From Leptobrachium leishanense (taxonomy: Eukaryota; Chordata; Amphibia; Anura; Megophryidae), in assembly GCA_009667805.1 (NCBI GenBank), contig CM019069.1, forward strand, positions 97,003,204 to 97,067,203: a stretch of 64,000 nucleotides of DNA. The letters run 5' to 3'. Below, in pieces: positions 31,189 to 42,785 of the stretch. Each line of letters begins with the position of its first letter. The first letter of the stretch is position 1. The notes below the pieces were generated by a model, which saw only the letters and a list, made by a program, of their open reading frames with translations, ran no database searches and had not been told where the DNA came from. The position numbers were made by a program, and so were the translations under genes.

Positions 31189-31894
31189 CTCATCATTACC
31201 ACATCCTTCCAAAGATAGCACCAGGATCATGCATGTGGATTTGTGTGAGACACACAGATTATGTACGTACATGACAAATGTCTCTGTCACAAATCATGCA
31301 CATGATGGGGGTCTGTTGCTCCCGCTTGATAATTATCAATTCTTGCATCACGTCTACAGAATTGTGGCAGTGCATATTGGTGACTGACAATGTACTTTGC
31401 AAATAATTAGAGGCGTTTGTTCTTTATAAAAGAAATTTATTTTTCTCACAGGACATTTCTTGCTATATCAGAAATGATTGTGCATAAATCATATTTTCTA
31501 AATGTCCACTGATGTATAATTAGGGATTGTAACATATTAATATCTTCAAAGTGATGATACTTCTTGACTTGTGTCGCCACCTGCAATGACAAAATGGTTC
31601 ATTGCTGTTAACGTGATACTTTCAATCCATCCGCTCACAGGCGACTGTCATCATAGTTTAGGTTTGTGACTGATGGTGTCTATACCCAGTGGAATCTATA
31701 TATGTCAAAATGATCCTTACATCATGCTGTTTTTGGTGTCCCATTGACAAACGTCAAGTTCTCGAACTGTACATATGTTTCTCAATAAATATTATTTTTG
31801 TCATGAATAAGAAGTCTCCATGATTCTGTCCAGTAACACCTTTACACACAGGACACACAGAACAGTTAACATCCGGGTACTTTAGATGTTGATA
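31189..31894. other. Unassigned DNA between hAT and Gmr1-like elements
   Basis: AT-rich sequence without open coding signature, terminal repeats or tandem structure. Confidence 0.35.
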
Positions 31895-31907
31895 GCATGG
31901 AGCAAAG

Positions 31908-32387
31908 ATTGACACCCTGGATGCCCTGGAAGACCTGTTGATCAAGGAGCAGTTCGTGCAGCTGTGCCCACCTGAGATCCAGGAATGGCTTCTGGATTGC
32001 AAACCCGAGACGGCCCTGGAAGCTGGTGAGCTGGCAGATTTCCATGCAGCCAACAGAGTGTCTGTGGACCGGAGCAGAGGTTTCCCCAAAGGGTCATCTG
32101 GATGGAAGCCCAACTCACCACGACCCCCCGACTTGAAGACGGCAGCGCCCCCCTCTGTGCCAGTCTCTGCTGGGGAGGGGGGAACGAGTCCTCCTTCTCC
32201 TGGAAGAAGTGTGAGCCGTCTGTGTTTCATTTGTAACAGTATAAATCATCTCTTGGTGGCGTGCCCAGAGAGGAAGAAGCCTGCATCCACAGCTGGGGGA
32301 GTACGCCCCTCAGCATCACCCTCTGTCCTGTTTGTGACCAGGTCAGAGGGCAGTGCCAATGTAAACAAGCAAGCAGTCATTGTCTGA
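31908..32387 (+). pseudogene. SCAN-like gag with zinc knuckle
   Basis: The frame runs LIKEQFVQLCPPEIQEWLLD and AGELADFHAANR, matching the second half of a SCAN domain (helices 3 to 5), then a Pro/Ser-rich linker and the CCHC knuckle CFICNSINHLLVAC (about 32223-32264). It stops at 32385. The N-terminal half lies beyond the truncation at about 31895. It would form the capsid and bind RNA. Confidence 0.75.
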
Positions 32388-32669
32388 ACTCAGGTATCTG
32401 TGGGTTTGCACGATACGGCGGCTGAAGTAACTTTGGTGCGTCCAGGGTTAGTCAGCCCTGCAGACTTTATTCCTGGCAGGACTCTAGCGGTAAAATGTTT
32501 TGATGGGGTACATCCTGCGGTGCCAATGGCACGGGTTTATTTGGACTGGGGAGCGGGGAGAGGTCTGCTGAATGTGGGGGTGTCTGAAAATATTCCTACA
32601 GATGTGTCACATCTAGGTGTCACAGTATGTGCCGGAAAAGGATGCTGGGGATTTACCCAGGCCCACTAG
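32388..32669 (+). pseudogene. Retropepsin-like protease segment
   Basis: LHDTAAEVTLVRPGLVSP matches the active-site region of gypsy proteases with Ala in place of the usual Gly after D-T. VPMARVYLDWG and LNVGVSENIPTDV continue the fold. The frame ends at 32667 shortly after GKGCWGFTQAH. Confidence 0.6.
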
Positions 32670-33720
32670 TGGCTCTACAGTGGGGAGGGCTGTGTGTGAG
32701 AGTGCACAACAGGATCCCTGGAAGGGAGGGCAGGGGATGGCAGTGAGTCAGTCTGCGCCTGTGCCAGGTGTGTCCGGGGTGTTGTGTGGTAGCATGGGGG
32801 GCAGTGTGACTGGGAGGAAAGGCAGGGGATGAGTGCCCGCCTGCACCTGAGTCAGCTGGTCCCCTGGACCCCGTGTGTGTGGAGACAGCGGGGGAGGCAG
32901 CGGTGCCCATGATAGCAGTGGGTACCTGCTGACAGTCTGCAGGGAGTAGGGCACAAGGCCCGTCTCTGCCATGTGGTGGTGTGGATCAGAATGCCTGGGA
33001 AGAATGGCAGGATACTGCGGTATGCCTAACAAGACCAGACTCGGGTGTGTCTGGTATGCCATATGGTTGGAAGCAAGGGCAAGGGATGACTGCGGGTCTG
33101 CTTGCGCCTAAACCAACCAGGACTCTAGTGCCCCATGAGAATGGTGTGGATCAGAATACCTGGGGGGGTGGCAGGATACTGTGGTGTGCCTGCCTAGACC
33201 AGACTCAGGTGTTTCTGTGATGCCATGCAGTTGGGAGGGAGAACAAAGGACCACGGTAGGTTACTTTGAGGCAGAACCAACTGGGTCGGTATAGCTGGAG
33301 GGGAAGTGTGTGAATCAGAAAGCCTGGGATGAACAGGATACCGCTGTGTGCCAGACTGTGCCAGGTGTGTCTGAGATTGTGCGTGGTGCAGAGGGCATGC
33401 TGGGTGGTCAGAAGGATGGGCCTATGGTGAAAAGGGTTACCCAGTGCCTGAACCATCCAGGTTGGCGGTGCCAGGTGAAAGGAATGGAGAGCAGAACATC
33501 CTGGATGGAGGAAGGGCCTGGGGTGGACACGTGTTGCCCTGTGGGAAAACCTACCAGGTCCCCAGTACCACAGGAACCTGGTACTGAGCAACCTCCCTGT
33601 GGAGGAGAGTGGCATACGGCTGTATGCTCATCGGTTACGAAGCAAGGCGTGCTTGAGGTACTGTGTGATCCAGCGGGGAAACTGTGTGCAAGGGGGGGGG
33701 GGTGGGTCGAGCGTAAGCAT
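32670..33720 (+). repeat. Imperfect tandem repeats in the Gmr1-like interior
   Basis: Diverged units of roughly 150-190 bp repeat GTGTGGATCAGAATGCCTGG, GCAGGATACTG and GGTGTGTCTGG. In three stretches they translate to related peptides (DQNAWEEWQDTAVCLTRPD at 32981, NQKAWDEQDTAVCQTVPG at 33310). Stops occur between units. Confidence 0.55.
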
Positions 33721-34482
33721 GGATAATCCTGTGCCCCAACTGTATGGTTCCCCAAACGCTAAATTTGCGGGGACAGTGAGAGAGAGGGGGGGAGCGGGTC
33801 CTGGTTTGGCCCCCGTGACCTCCCAGCCATCTTCCCAGGGCCAGGTGCGATGCCTGACTCCGTTGACAGATGCAGGGAAACGTTTGCAGGGGAGCGTTGC
33901 GCTTCACCCTGTTTTCCCATACCCCCTGCTGTAAGAATGGCTCCAGAGCAGGCACTGTTTACAAGTATTATGCTGGCTGTAAGACCGAGGTGCAAGGTGA
34001 GAACAAGCAACGTGAACGAGAACGTGCTGCACCCACAAAACGTGTACAGGGGGCTGCAGAAGCACAGGGACTTCTCCGAGTCTGTGCCGTGTGGCAGATG
34101 CTGCATTAGTGACCCCCTCCCCCGGCTTGGGAGATGTGGGGTAGAACGGTGGAGTCACCAAAGGCCTCCATGGGGAATTGTGTGATGTGGTTGCGAGATG
34201 AGTGCAAGCGTTGGTGGGGAAAGTGCATGGGCACCTATGCGGCACCCACTCCATACTGAAGCTGGAGGGTGGCGCAGGTGCCAACGGAAGCCTTTCAAAG
34301 GCCAAGCCGGCGGCACGGATAATAATGTCGCTGCGACAGAACCAAATGGAGGCTGTCTGGGAGGATCCATTCCCCGTAGCAACTCCATGTGGGGTGCCAG
34401 ATGTCCAGTTGGCAAACCCGTTGTAAGACACACGAGAGAGGCATGAGAGCCTTCGCTCTTCGCTCCTCTTATTGAGGGGAGG

Positions 34483-35281
34483 TGTGGCAGATTAGATATG
34501 GATATATATTGATACAAATCTATCTATCTATATATCTATATATACCAGTGGCCATTTTGCACAGCGGTAGTATTAAAAGCTTCAGTTTCTAGCCTGTTAT
34601 AGAAAGAATTAAAATGTTAGCGAGCCAAGTCCTGTGAAGTCATAGAAGGGGTGAATGGAAGAAATTGCCCCTTTTGTTCTGCTCAGCAGGTGGGAGGTGC
34701 AATTGCTCATGGCAGGGAAAAAGGGTCAGCGTGAGTGGCACCACAAGTGCATATTAAAGAAGCAATCATATCCTTTGATCACTAGAGACGATCTTTGGGG
34801 ATGATTGATATATCTGGGAATCAAATTAATGAAGAAGTGCACTGAGCGTGCCCAGGAGTGGGAAGTCTGGAAAATGTATTGCACAGGCGGTACCAGTGAG
34901 GGGCTGTCCTTAGAGGAACAGGGCAGCACTATATATATTCTGAGTCAAGTGTGGGCTCGGCTATTTCTTGGAGTTCAATCGAAATTGAAGAAATATTGAC
35001 ATCTCCTATTAGAGCCTCCCTACGGCTGATCCTCCAGCGTATATTGTAAGTAACTAGGATCTGCTGTTATCTCCCTTTTATTTTTGCTGCATTGTGTGTA
35101 ATTATTGCTTATCATATCTATTTTTCTGTAACAAATGCAATGTGATATATATAACTTTTTATATCATAAATAAATCTAAAACTTATTAAGCTCTGCTTCT
35201 GCCTGATATTCGATCCACGCTAACTGAAGGACTGTATTATCATAGAGATTTGCCTTTGTTTAAGCTCGAGTCTACCAAACA
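34483..35281 (+). repeat. Putative 3' LTR of the Gmr1-like element
   Basis: It starts TGTGGCAGATTAG right after the purine tract GAGGGGAGG. It contains a TATATATC region near 34525 and AATAAATC near 35167. The right edge (TACCAAACA) is a guess because no second LTR is present. Confidence 0.4.
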
Positions 35282-35849
35282 GTGAGTTTGGGTGCAGTCG
35301 CTGAATTGTTCCCCTAATTTGAGGTACATAATCAGAGTCTCAGACCAGCTCTGATCCAGGTATTAGGCTTCCTGGGAAAAATTCGTGGTCTGTGGTGGCA
35401 GTGTGAAGAATAGTATAAGGAAAGTGGGTACAGGGATTGTGGGAAACGTAGTCGGTACTCCGGGTCGAGAGTAGACAGATACTGCTTTGCAATCCTGTGA
35501 CCATTTCATCACGTTTGTGTGCCCTTCTGGAGCGAAGGCCTTGCCGGGATAGCTAGGCATCCATGCACGGGGGATTGTGGGCCGCGTAGTCATTATTTTG
35601 AGTCTAGGATAGACGGATAGTGATTTGCTTAAACCTGCGTCCTTCATCGTGACGTGCGTTTTTCGTGACAGTCATTTCCTCTCGAAGCCAAATAATGTTA
35701 TTGAAAACCAGACTTCCTTTTTTACCGTTACGAGGATAGAAAAAGAGCACGAACCTTGTAAACCAGAATATAGAAAAAAAACGTCTTTATGCTATAAGTG
35801 CTTGTGGGATTGGTCAACTTTGATGTTGTAATATATCTGTATACTGATT
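35282..35849. other. Unassigned DNA
   Basis: Contains two diverged repeats of a GGGATTGTGGG(A/C)...CGTAGTC motif (about 35433 and 35571), but no gene or terminus I can name. Confidence 0.35.
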
Positions 35850-36049
35850 GGCTGTTACAGTGGTGTATTTCGGTTTTGTGCTGCCCTAGGCCTGACTAAA
35901 CTCGTGCACCCCCCAATTTAAATTTGAGGCACCCCTTCCTGTCAAGGGCACACCTCTTCCTGGTTAATCCCCACCCTTCCTCTTTAAGCTCCACCTTTTC
36001 CTCTTAGAGCTCCGCCTTTTCCTCTCTTTATATTAAAAGTGGATACCAA

Positions 36050-37354
36050 GTTACATAGTTACATAGTTATATAGGCTGAAAAAAGACATGCGTCCATCGG
36101 GTTCAGCCTCTCCCACATAACCTACTGCTGTTGATCCAAAAGAAGGCAAAAAACCCAGTCTGAATGCTTGCCAATATGCAACATACTGGGAAAAAAATTC
36201 CTTCTTGACCCCAGAATGGCAGTCAGATTTCTCCTTGGATCAAGAAGCTTTTACCCACATATTAAATATTATAACCCTTAATATTCTGTGTCTGCAGGAA
36301 GTCATCCAGTCGTTTTTTAAAAGTCTGTACAGACTCTGACCCAACCACCTCAACAGGCAGAGAATTCCACAGCTTGATTGTTCTCACCGTAAAATAACCC
36401 TTCCTATGCTTTAAGCTAAATTTTCTTTCTTCCAGTCTAAATGGATGACCCCTTGTCCTATGTATAGTCCTGTTAATGAATAGGTTATCAGACAATGGTT
36501 GATAATGGCCCCGTATATATTTATATAAGGTTATCAGATCCCCTCTAAGGCGCCTTTTCTCTAAACTAAACAGGTTTAAGCTTGTTAGTCTTTCCTCATA
36601 ACTTAACCCTTCCATCCCCCTTATTAATTTAGTTGCCCGTCTCTGCACTTTTTCTAACGATATAATATCTTTTTTTAAGACAGGTGCCCAAAATTGCACG
36701 GCATATTCAAGGTGCGGCCTGACCATTGATTTATACAGAGGCAAAATTATGTTTTCATCCATGAGTGAACTCCCCTTTTAATGCATGCCAGTACTTTGCT
36801 GGCCTTGGCGGCTGCTGTTTGACATTGCACATTGTTACTTAGTTTGAAGTCTATGATTATTCCCAAATCCTTCTCCTGCTTGGATTTCCCTAACTCCGTA
36901 CCATTTAGGGTATAAATTGCTTGTGTGTTCTTCACTCCAAAGTGCATAACTTTACATTTATCTAGATTAAATCTCATCTGCCATTTAAGTGCCCAGTCCC
37001 CCAATATATCTAAATCCCTCTGCAGCGAAGTAACATCCTGCTCACATTGTATTACTTTTCCTAGCTTTGTGTCATCTGCAAACACGGATACATGACTTTC
37101 AATGCCTATCTCAAGGTCATTTATAAATAAATTGAATAGTATTGGTCCTATAACAGACCCCTGAGGGACACCACTTACCACTGGTGTCCATCTTGAAAAT
37201 GTACCATTTATGACCACTCTCTGTACCCTATCTTTTAGCCAGTTTTCTATCCAAGAACAAGTATTTTCATCTAGACCATTTTTTCTTAATTTAAGTAGTA
37301 ACCTTTTGTGTGGAACTGTGTCGAAAGCTTTGGCAAAATCTAAGTAGATCACAT
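36050..37354 (-). mobile_element. CR1-type LINE, family A, copy 2
   Basis: The 3' end is the TTACATAGTTACATAG repeat at 36050-36072. The 5' end is truncated at about 37354 within the RT domain. Nearly colinear with 4621-7012 and better preserved. Confidence 0.9.
36262..37352 (-). pseudogene. CR1-A ORF2, C-terminal half of reverse transcriptase
   Basis: Two overlapping open segments (37352-36747 and 36762-36262) in different frames. They contain IYLDFAKAFDTVPHKRLL, SGVPQGSVIGPILFNLFIND, the catalytic FADDTK (about 37075), [33 protein letters not shown] thumb and TVRTIKLWNSLPVEVV. Only a frameshift near 36755 breaks it. The endonuclease and fingers are missing by 5' truncation. Confidence 0.92.
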
Positions 37355-37499
37355 CATAAGTGCCTGCTTGTATATTTTGTATACCATTTCAAATGTATCT
37401 ATTGAGATAAAGAAAATTATGAAATGTTTAAATTCAAGCATTTTTACAAAGAACAGCCACGCATGTCAAGTAAACTGGATCACAGCCGCTCTAATTGGT

Positions 37500-37910
37500 T
37501 GAACAATAAAACCCACAGAAAAGGGGCACTGCATATGAGCGTATCACAGAGCTGCACAGCAATAAAACCAACAGAAATGTGCACTGTGTATGAGCATATC
37601 ACAGAACTGCACAGCAATAAAACTCACAGTAATGTGCAGTGTGTATGAGCGTATCCCAGAGCTCCAGGGCAATAAAACTCACAGTAATATGCAGTGTGTA
37701 TCACAGAATCCACAGCAATAAAACTCCCAGCAATGCAATGTGCGGGGTGTGTGTCAGTGTATCAGAATCCACAGCAATAAAAATTCCAGAAATGCAATGT
37801 GTGGTGTGTGTCAGCGTATCAGAATCTACAGCAATAAAACTCCCAGCAATGCAATGTGCGGTGTGTATGAGTGCATCAGAATCTACTGCAATAAAACTCC
37901 CAGCAAACCG
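37500..37910 (-). repeat. Minisatellite of about 55-bp units
   Basis: Units contain CACAGCAATAAAACTC and CAGTAATGTGCAGTGTGTAT, about seven copies. On the opposite strand it is homologous to the 48-bp minisatellite at 30001-30416. Confidence 0.85.
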
Positions 37911-38575
37911 AGTGAATATGAGCACACAGCAAATATTTATTCTATATTTACCGGCCTCCGTCCGCGGTAGGGCTGTGTGCAGAGTCAGCAGGGACTGTGT
38001 ACGGACTCAGCTGGAGGTCCCTCCAAGCCACGTGAGGATTGCGGCTGTGCCTGTGTGTAGAGCCATCTTGTCAGCAGTGGGGTGCCACTGCCAGAGGGTG
38101 CACCGTGGCATTGATTCCCTTCCCGGTTCCTTTTCGTTCAGTAGTTCTTTTGAAAACAGCAGGCCACGGGTTTGCGGTGGCAGCATTCAGCGGCCGACTC
38201 CATGCACTTTGGGGACCATGTGGTGAATGGTGAATTCACTGTAGGGTGGGGAAATTTTATTCCCTGATGTGCAGGGAACTACAGAACACCAAAATGTTGG
38301 CGTCATTTCGGTGCTCTGTGAGTAACCCATTTAGTGGTGAGGATTTTTGCTGCCCCCTGGAAAGTGAAAGCCTAGGCCTTGCCTACCCAGGACATACTTG
38401 AAGATTAGTGAAATCTCAATGTATCCTTCCTGGTAAAATACTTTGCAAACGTAAAAAAAAAATATTATTTTTTTTTAGGGGTGGGGCCACCCGGTGCGGG
38501 CCGCCGCCCCCTGGAAAGTGCCGCCCTAGGCCTAGGCCTAGTCGGCCTAGGCCAAAATACACCAGTGGGCTGTTA

Positions 38576-39210
38576 TACCACACCCTTTTTATTATATGTT
38601 ATAGACTGATAAACAGACTATTTGAGAGCAATTCTACTTTCTATCTGAGTGTTTGTTTCTCTTTTGCTTTATCATTGGTGGCCAATGTAGGGCCTGCAAT
38701 AGCATTAAGTCTTTATATATGAAATGGACCTAAAGCAGAAACAGAGATTTAACTTACTTGTTGGTAACTATGAATATAACTTTTGATTTAAAAGATATTT
38801 TATTTAACAACTAATTTTGTTGTTTTGTGGGGTTTCTTCTTAGTTTAAGAATGTGCAAACTGTAAATTAATAATAGGGTTATGAATTTGTAATGTTTGGC
38901 TTTCTTCTGTACAAGAACCGCCTGAAGATATCTGAACGTCATATGACAAATGCAAGCAGTTGAGAGCATTCTTCACCTGATACTCATTTTAACATGCAAG
39001 TGTTTAAACTGGTGTCACAAGTTACAGAGAAGATCCTGTATGGGTTGACACTTCTGCAAGGTAATTGTATCTGCTGCCCAAGATCATGAAAAGTGCTGCA
39101 GGGAGAGGACAGAAATAGATGAAATTTTGCATCACTTAACTTGTACATAGCAGGGAAAAAAAATATACATTTATTTTCCTTAAACCCAAGTGTGGTTTCT
39201 ATCAAAAAAT
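38576..39210. other. Unassigned AT-rich DNA
   Basis: No coding signature, inverted ends or tandem repeats are recognised. Confidence 0.35.
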
Positions 39211-39213
39211 GTA

Positions 39214-39864
39214 GGACCCTATTACAATCTTAGCGCATACGTTTGCGCCCTGCGCAAAGACGCATTAACCCGAGGAGCAAAACCCTTTGCGCTGAACGTC
39301 GTATTACAATGTCAGTGCAACAAACGTGCATATACGTCTACCGCAGGTGAACTTGCGCGAACGCTGCGCGAGCTTACTGTACGTTGCGCGTCCTATACTT
39401 AACATTGTGAGCGCAAATGCGTATGTGCGCTGGTATGCGGATGGTATTACAATCTATGCGCAGTTTGTAACACACATCCTTTGCGTGCCTAATCTTAGCA
39501 ACTCCTAAAAGCTGGTGTTAATGGCAAATTCTATCAACCTGGCTGAAACCAAATACACCAGCCATAAAATATAATGCTGCAAAGTATAGTTACACATTCT
39601 ACACATACCAAACCAATAAAATTGAGAAGTTGTGTCTGCATTTTTTATTGCTGCAGCATATATACTCAGATTGACTTTGACAGGCGCAAAAACTTAACGT
39701 GAGACAATTGTGGTTCTTAATTCTGATTGGCTGAATCGCATGAAAAAAACTGTCTGATCTCTTACGCGCGTTATTGCTCGACGGATGAAATAATGCGCGA
39801 GGATTGTAATTCCAGCGTTGATTTACGCTCGTTAACGTTTAATGCTGGGTACACAAATTCACAC
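39214..39864. mobile_element. Left part of a Harbinger-like MITE split by a 20 kb insertion
   Basis: It starts GGACCCTATTACAATCTTAG after GTA (39211-39213). Its right end lies at 59930-59983. The interior is rich in CG motifs (GCGCAAAGACGC, TACGCGCG). Its right-hand half is the complement of the left end of the Harbinger-like element at 18708. Confidence 0.75.
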
Positions 39865-40670
39865 AGGGAAAGGGAAAAGAACACAAGGATAATATAATGC
39901 CAACAGTCAAAAGAGACTGGTAAAAAATACCATTGAGTTCAAAGGACACTTGAAATCAAGTAGAACATACCTTGATGCATATTGAAGAATGTTCTAAAAA
40001 ATGAAGATGGTTTCTGTGCACAAGTGTTCTTTCTTCTGTTTATGGGTATATGTCCAACTTGTGGGGTGGATACCTCGACAGAGAAAGAGAAAAATATCTA
40101 ATGCAATACTGTATGTCCAAATGGAACGATAATAAGTATGGGAAAAATAGTAGAAAAAAGAACTCACATTCTTCGAGAGCTTCCAGCCCTCATGTGTTCA
40201 CCTTCCAGGTTGTTATAGGCCAACCGGTTTGCCCTTGGACTCACGGCTCAGATCTCCATATGTGGTGTAGATCATCTCAGGCACCTCAATAGATAAAGAA
40301 TATGGATGCTCGAAGTGTAGAGTAGATAAGTTAAAAGGGCATTTATTATTCCCAAAAGGGAGTAAATACAGACAAGAGATACAGTAGTATTTAAAATGAA
40401 ATCAGATATAAAAAACCAAAAGGTTCAAAGCTAGACGCCTTTCGCGCCACTAGGGGCACTTCTTCAGTAGCAGGAGAGAGAGAAGGAGAGATTACCGTCC
40501 TCCTCTCAAGCCCAGTTTTTATTATATAGGGCATAGATGAAGCACCTATCTCCGGAGCTTAAACGAAAGTATTTCCGGCATGTGTTGAGGACGCCAACCG
40601 GAAGTAGAGGCTGCAGACTCTCAGTGTATACCGGAAGTTTGGACTGGAGGTCGCGAGTACCGCGATTTCT
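39865..40670 (-). repeat. PLE terminal repeat (pLTR), left copy
   Basis: The reverse complement of 58962-59770, including a GTGAGTTC motif, the ribozyme and a CTCTCTCTCC tract. It contains no coding sequence beyond the shared 3' frame. Confidence 0.85.
40430..40471 (-). ncRNA. Hammerhead ribozyme motif in PLE pLTR
   Basis: On the minus strand it reads GCTA, CTGAAGA, stem II with loop, GAAA, GGCGTC, TAGC. Stem I is four pairs (GCTA/TAGC). Stem III has G opposite G where the 45104 copy has a C-G pair, so activity may be reduced. Confidence 0.65.
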
Positions 40671-41174
40671 CTATACATAATGACTAATCCATCCTCCTTC
40701 AGATGGAAGTAGGTGGTAAAAACCAGAGAGGAATTTTCTCCAAAAAATCAGAAAATAATACATAAACTGGGCTAATGCACACCAAAGGGACACAAGTTTG
40801 CTGGGCATAAACGACAGTAGATCATGCATATGTATGACATTTATGCATGAACAAGGATTAATTGATACTTCAAAGGTCCATATACAAAGGACTATAAACA
40901 AAATAAAAGTAAAAACAAAAATAAAAATAGAAATACGAATAAAAATAAAAATAAATATAATTAAAAGTAAACTTCTGAACTGGTAAAAGAACTTGGAAAC
41001 AGTAAAAACGAAAAAAACAAAAAGAAGTAGTATTAAATAAAAAACCAAAAAGAAGGCAGGACCAAAGGGGGTCCTACTGGGGCATAAAACTAAAAAGAAT
41101 ATGGGTACTATGACTGCAAAAGATGGGAAATCCTCTATATGGTCCAAACGGGATTTATAGGTGGGGGATCTCAA
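40671..41174 (-). other. Conserved hydrophobic frame in PLE 3' region
   Basis: 167 codons, present and nearly identical in both PLE copies (58458-58961 on plus). The translation is Phe/Ile/Leu-rich (FLVLCPSRTPFGPAFFLVFY) and derives from T-rich sequence beyond the endonuclease stop. The conservation between copies reflects their common origin, so I doubt that it is a gene. Confidence 0.3.
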
Positions 41175-41292
41175 ATGGTACCTGTCCTTGTAGGGAAAAT
41201 ATTATGTGCACTGAAGAGATGGATAAATCCCGACTCAATGAACACCTAACATAAAGAGGAGGGGAAGGAAAATACTGTGTATTAACATATGT

Positions 41293-42540
41293 CTAAAGAA
41301 AATGACACAGTTCAAAACCGGAATCCAATCCGTTAGGGATCAAGGTGTTAAAGTAAAAAATAAGTTTCATCTCCTCTTGGTTGATTTTCCTAATGAACTC
41401 TTCCCCTCGCCAATTTTTGGTGATCTTTTTCAGGATGCAGAATTCCATACCAGCAGGTGACCCTTCATGGTATTTCGAAAAGTGGGCAGAAACCGTATGA
41501 TTCTCAAAATGTTTTCTAATGTTACGCACGTGTTCCATAATTCTGATGTATACAGGCCTAATAGTTCTCCCTATATATACTTTATTACAAGGACATACCA
41601 AAGCATAAACAACATTTTTGGATTGGCAACTAGTGATGCCTCTAAGTTTCAAACCAACTGCATGTTGAAAATGCGTGGTGAGTTTCTTCTTAAGGTTCAA
41701 ATTCCTGCATGCATTGCAGGAACCACACCTATAAAAACCCTCTTTAATCTCAAAGAAATGGGTACTTTTTTCTTTTTGGCACAGGTGACTTTTGACAATT
41801 TTTTGTTTGATATTTTTAGCCCCCCTATTAATGATTTTAGGTTTATCCTCCAAAATCTCTCTGAGTGTAGGGTCTTGAAGCAGAACAGGCCAATATTTTC
41901 CAAAAATATTATTGATCTGTTTAGACTGGCAATTAAAATTGTAAATAAGTGGGACCCCAGAGGAAATATTCTCCATAGTCGGAGGTCGTGGTTTATATTG
42001 TATGAGATCCTTTCTCTCCTTCTTTCTGATCTTATCCATGGTTGCGTCAAGAAGGTCCTCCTTATAACCTTTCTCTTTAAAATCCTGCCTCATCTTCAAC
42101 GCTTGTTCTTCAAAGCTATCATCGTCTCTATAGTTTCTTCGAATACGAGTGAATTGGCTACCCGGGACACTATTTAACCAGCTGTGGGAATGACAGCTGG
42201 TAAATTGGATAAAACTATTTGTATCTACGGGTTTAAAGTAGGTTTTGGTCTTTATTTCCATATTTTCTATATAGATGGTTAAATCCAGAAAATTAATTTC
42301 ATTTGAGCTATATTGAGTCTCCAGAAAAATCCCCCAAGTATTTCTATTCAATTGTTCCAAAAATTCATTCAGATTGGCCTCACTCACCTTCCAGATGATA
42401 AATAGGTCATCAACGTAACATTTATATAGTATCAGGTTCCGCGCCCAGTCACCAGAAACCGAGGACCACTGAGATTCCCAGTGGGCCATAAAAAGGTTTG
42501 CGTAACTGGGCGCGAAACTCATACCCATAGTAGTCCCCAT
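41293..42540 (-). pseudogene. PLE RT C-terminus and GIY-YIG endonuclease
   Basis: Open for 415 codons. It starts GTTMGMSFAPSYANLFMAHW, then catalytic CYVDDLFIIWK (about 42410) and NEINFLDLTIYIEN. A linker leads to FYRCGSCNACRN (zinc-binding Cys pairs, about 41720) and the endonuclease VVYALVCPCNKVYIGRTIRP with RIMEHVRNI (about 41620-41520), the GIY-YIG domain of Penelope elements that nicks target DNA. The C-terminus ELCHFL is shared with the other copy. This segment is intact; breaks lie upstream. Confidence 0.92.
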
Positions 42541-42785
42541 AAGCTGAAGATAAAAATCACCCTCGAAAGAAAAGTAGTTATTCTCTAGGATAAAATTAAT
42601 CCATCAATGATAAATTGGGTTTGAGCAGCAGGGTATAGAGTATAAAACTCCAAAAAATGTCGTACTGCTTGACTACCCTTCTGGTGGGCAATAATAGTGT
42701 ATAAAGAACGGACATATCATGTCACCAAAAAGTAGTCTGGTTCCCACTTCATATTCTCCACTATTTGTAGTAGATTCATTGTATC

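Larger units (their letters stand above)
31895..35281 (+). mobile_element. Gmr1-like gypsy element, 5'-truncated
   Basis: In order it shows the C-terminal half of a SCAN-like gag domain, a CCHC knuckle, a retropepsin segment, a long region of imperfect repeats, a polypurine tract (34474-34482) and a putative 3' LTR. A SCAN-type capsid is characteristic of Gmr1-like elements, the source of the vertebrate SCAN domain. No integrase or RT was found between the protease and the LTR, so most of pol is missing. Confidence 0.65.
35858..38567. mobile_element. hAT-type non-autonomous transposon, 8-bp TSD, carrying CR1
   Basis: The ends CAGTGGTGTATTTCGG and complement of CACTGGTGTATTTTGG are flanked by GGCTGTTA at 35850-35857 and 38568-38575. 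The interior includes a CR1-A insertion, a minisatellite and a CCTAGGCCTAGG-rich right end. Removing the CR1 leaves about 1.4 kb without transposase. Confidence 0.87.

Noticed and set aside
31908..32387. Host SCAN zinc-finger gene exon
   Set aside because: SCAN is followed by a CCHC knuckle, a retropepsin segment, a polypurine tract and an LTR, so it is a retrotransposon gag.
32653..33755. Pro/Ser/His-rich minus-strand frames
   Set aside because: They are antisense to the GT-rich repeats of the Gmr1-like element, with no family resemblance.
41467..42177. 236-codon plus-strand frame inside the left PLE
   Set aside because: It is antisense to the RT/endonuclease coding sequence, which shows the conserved motifs.
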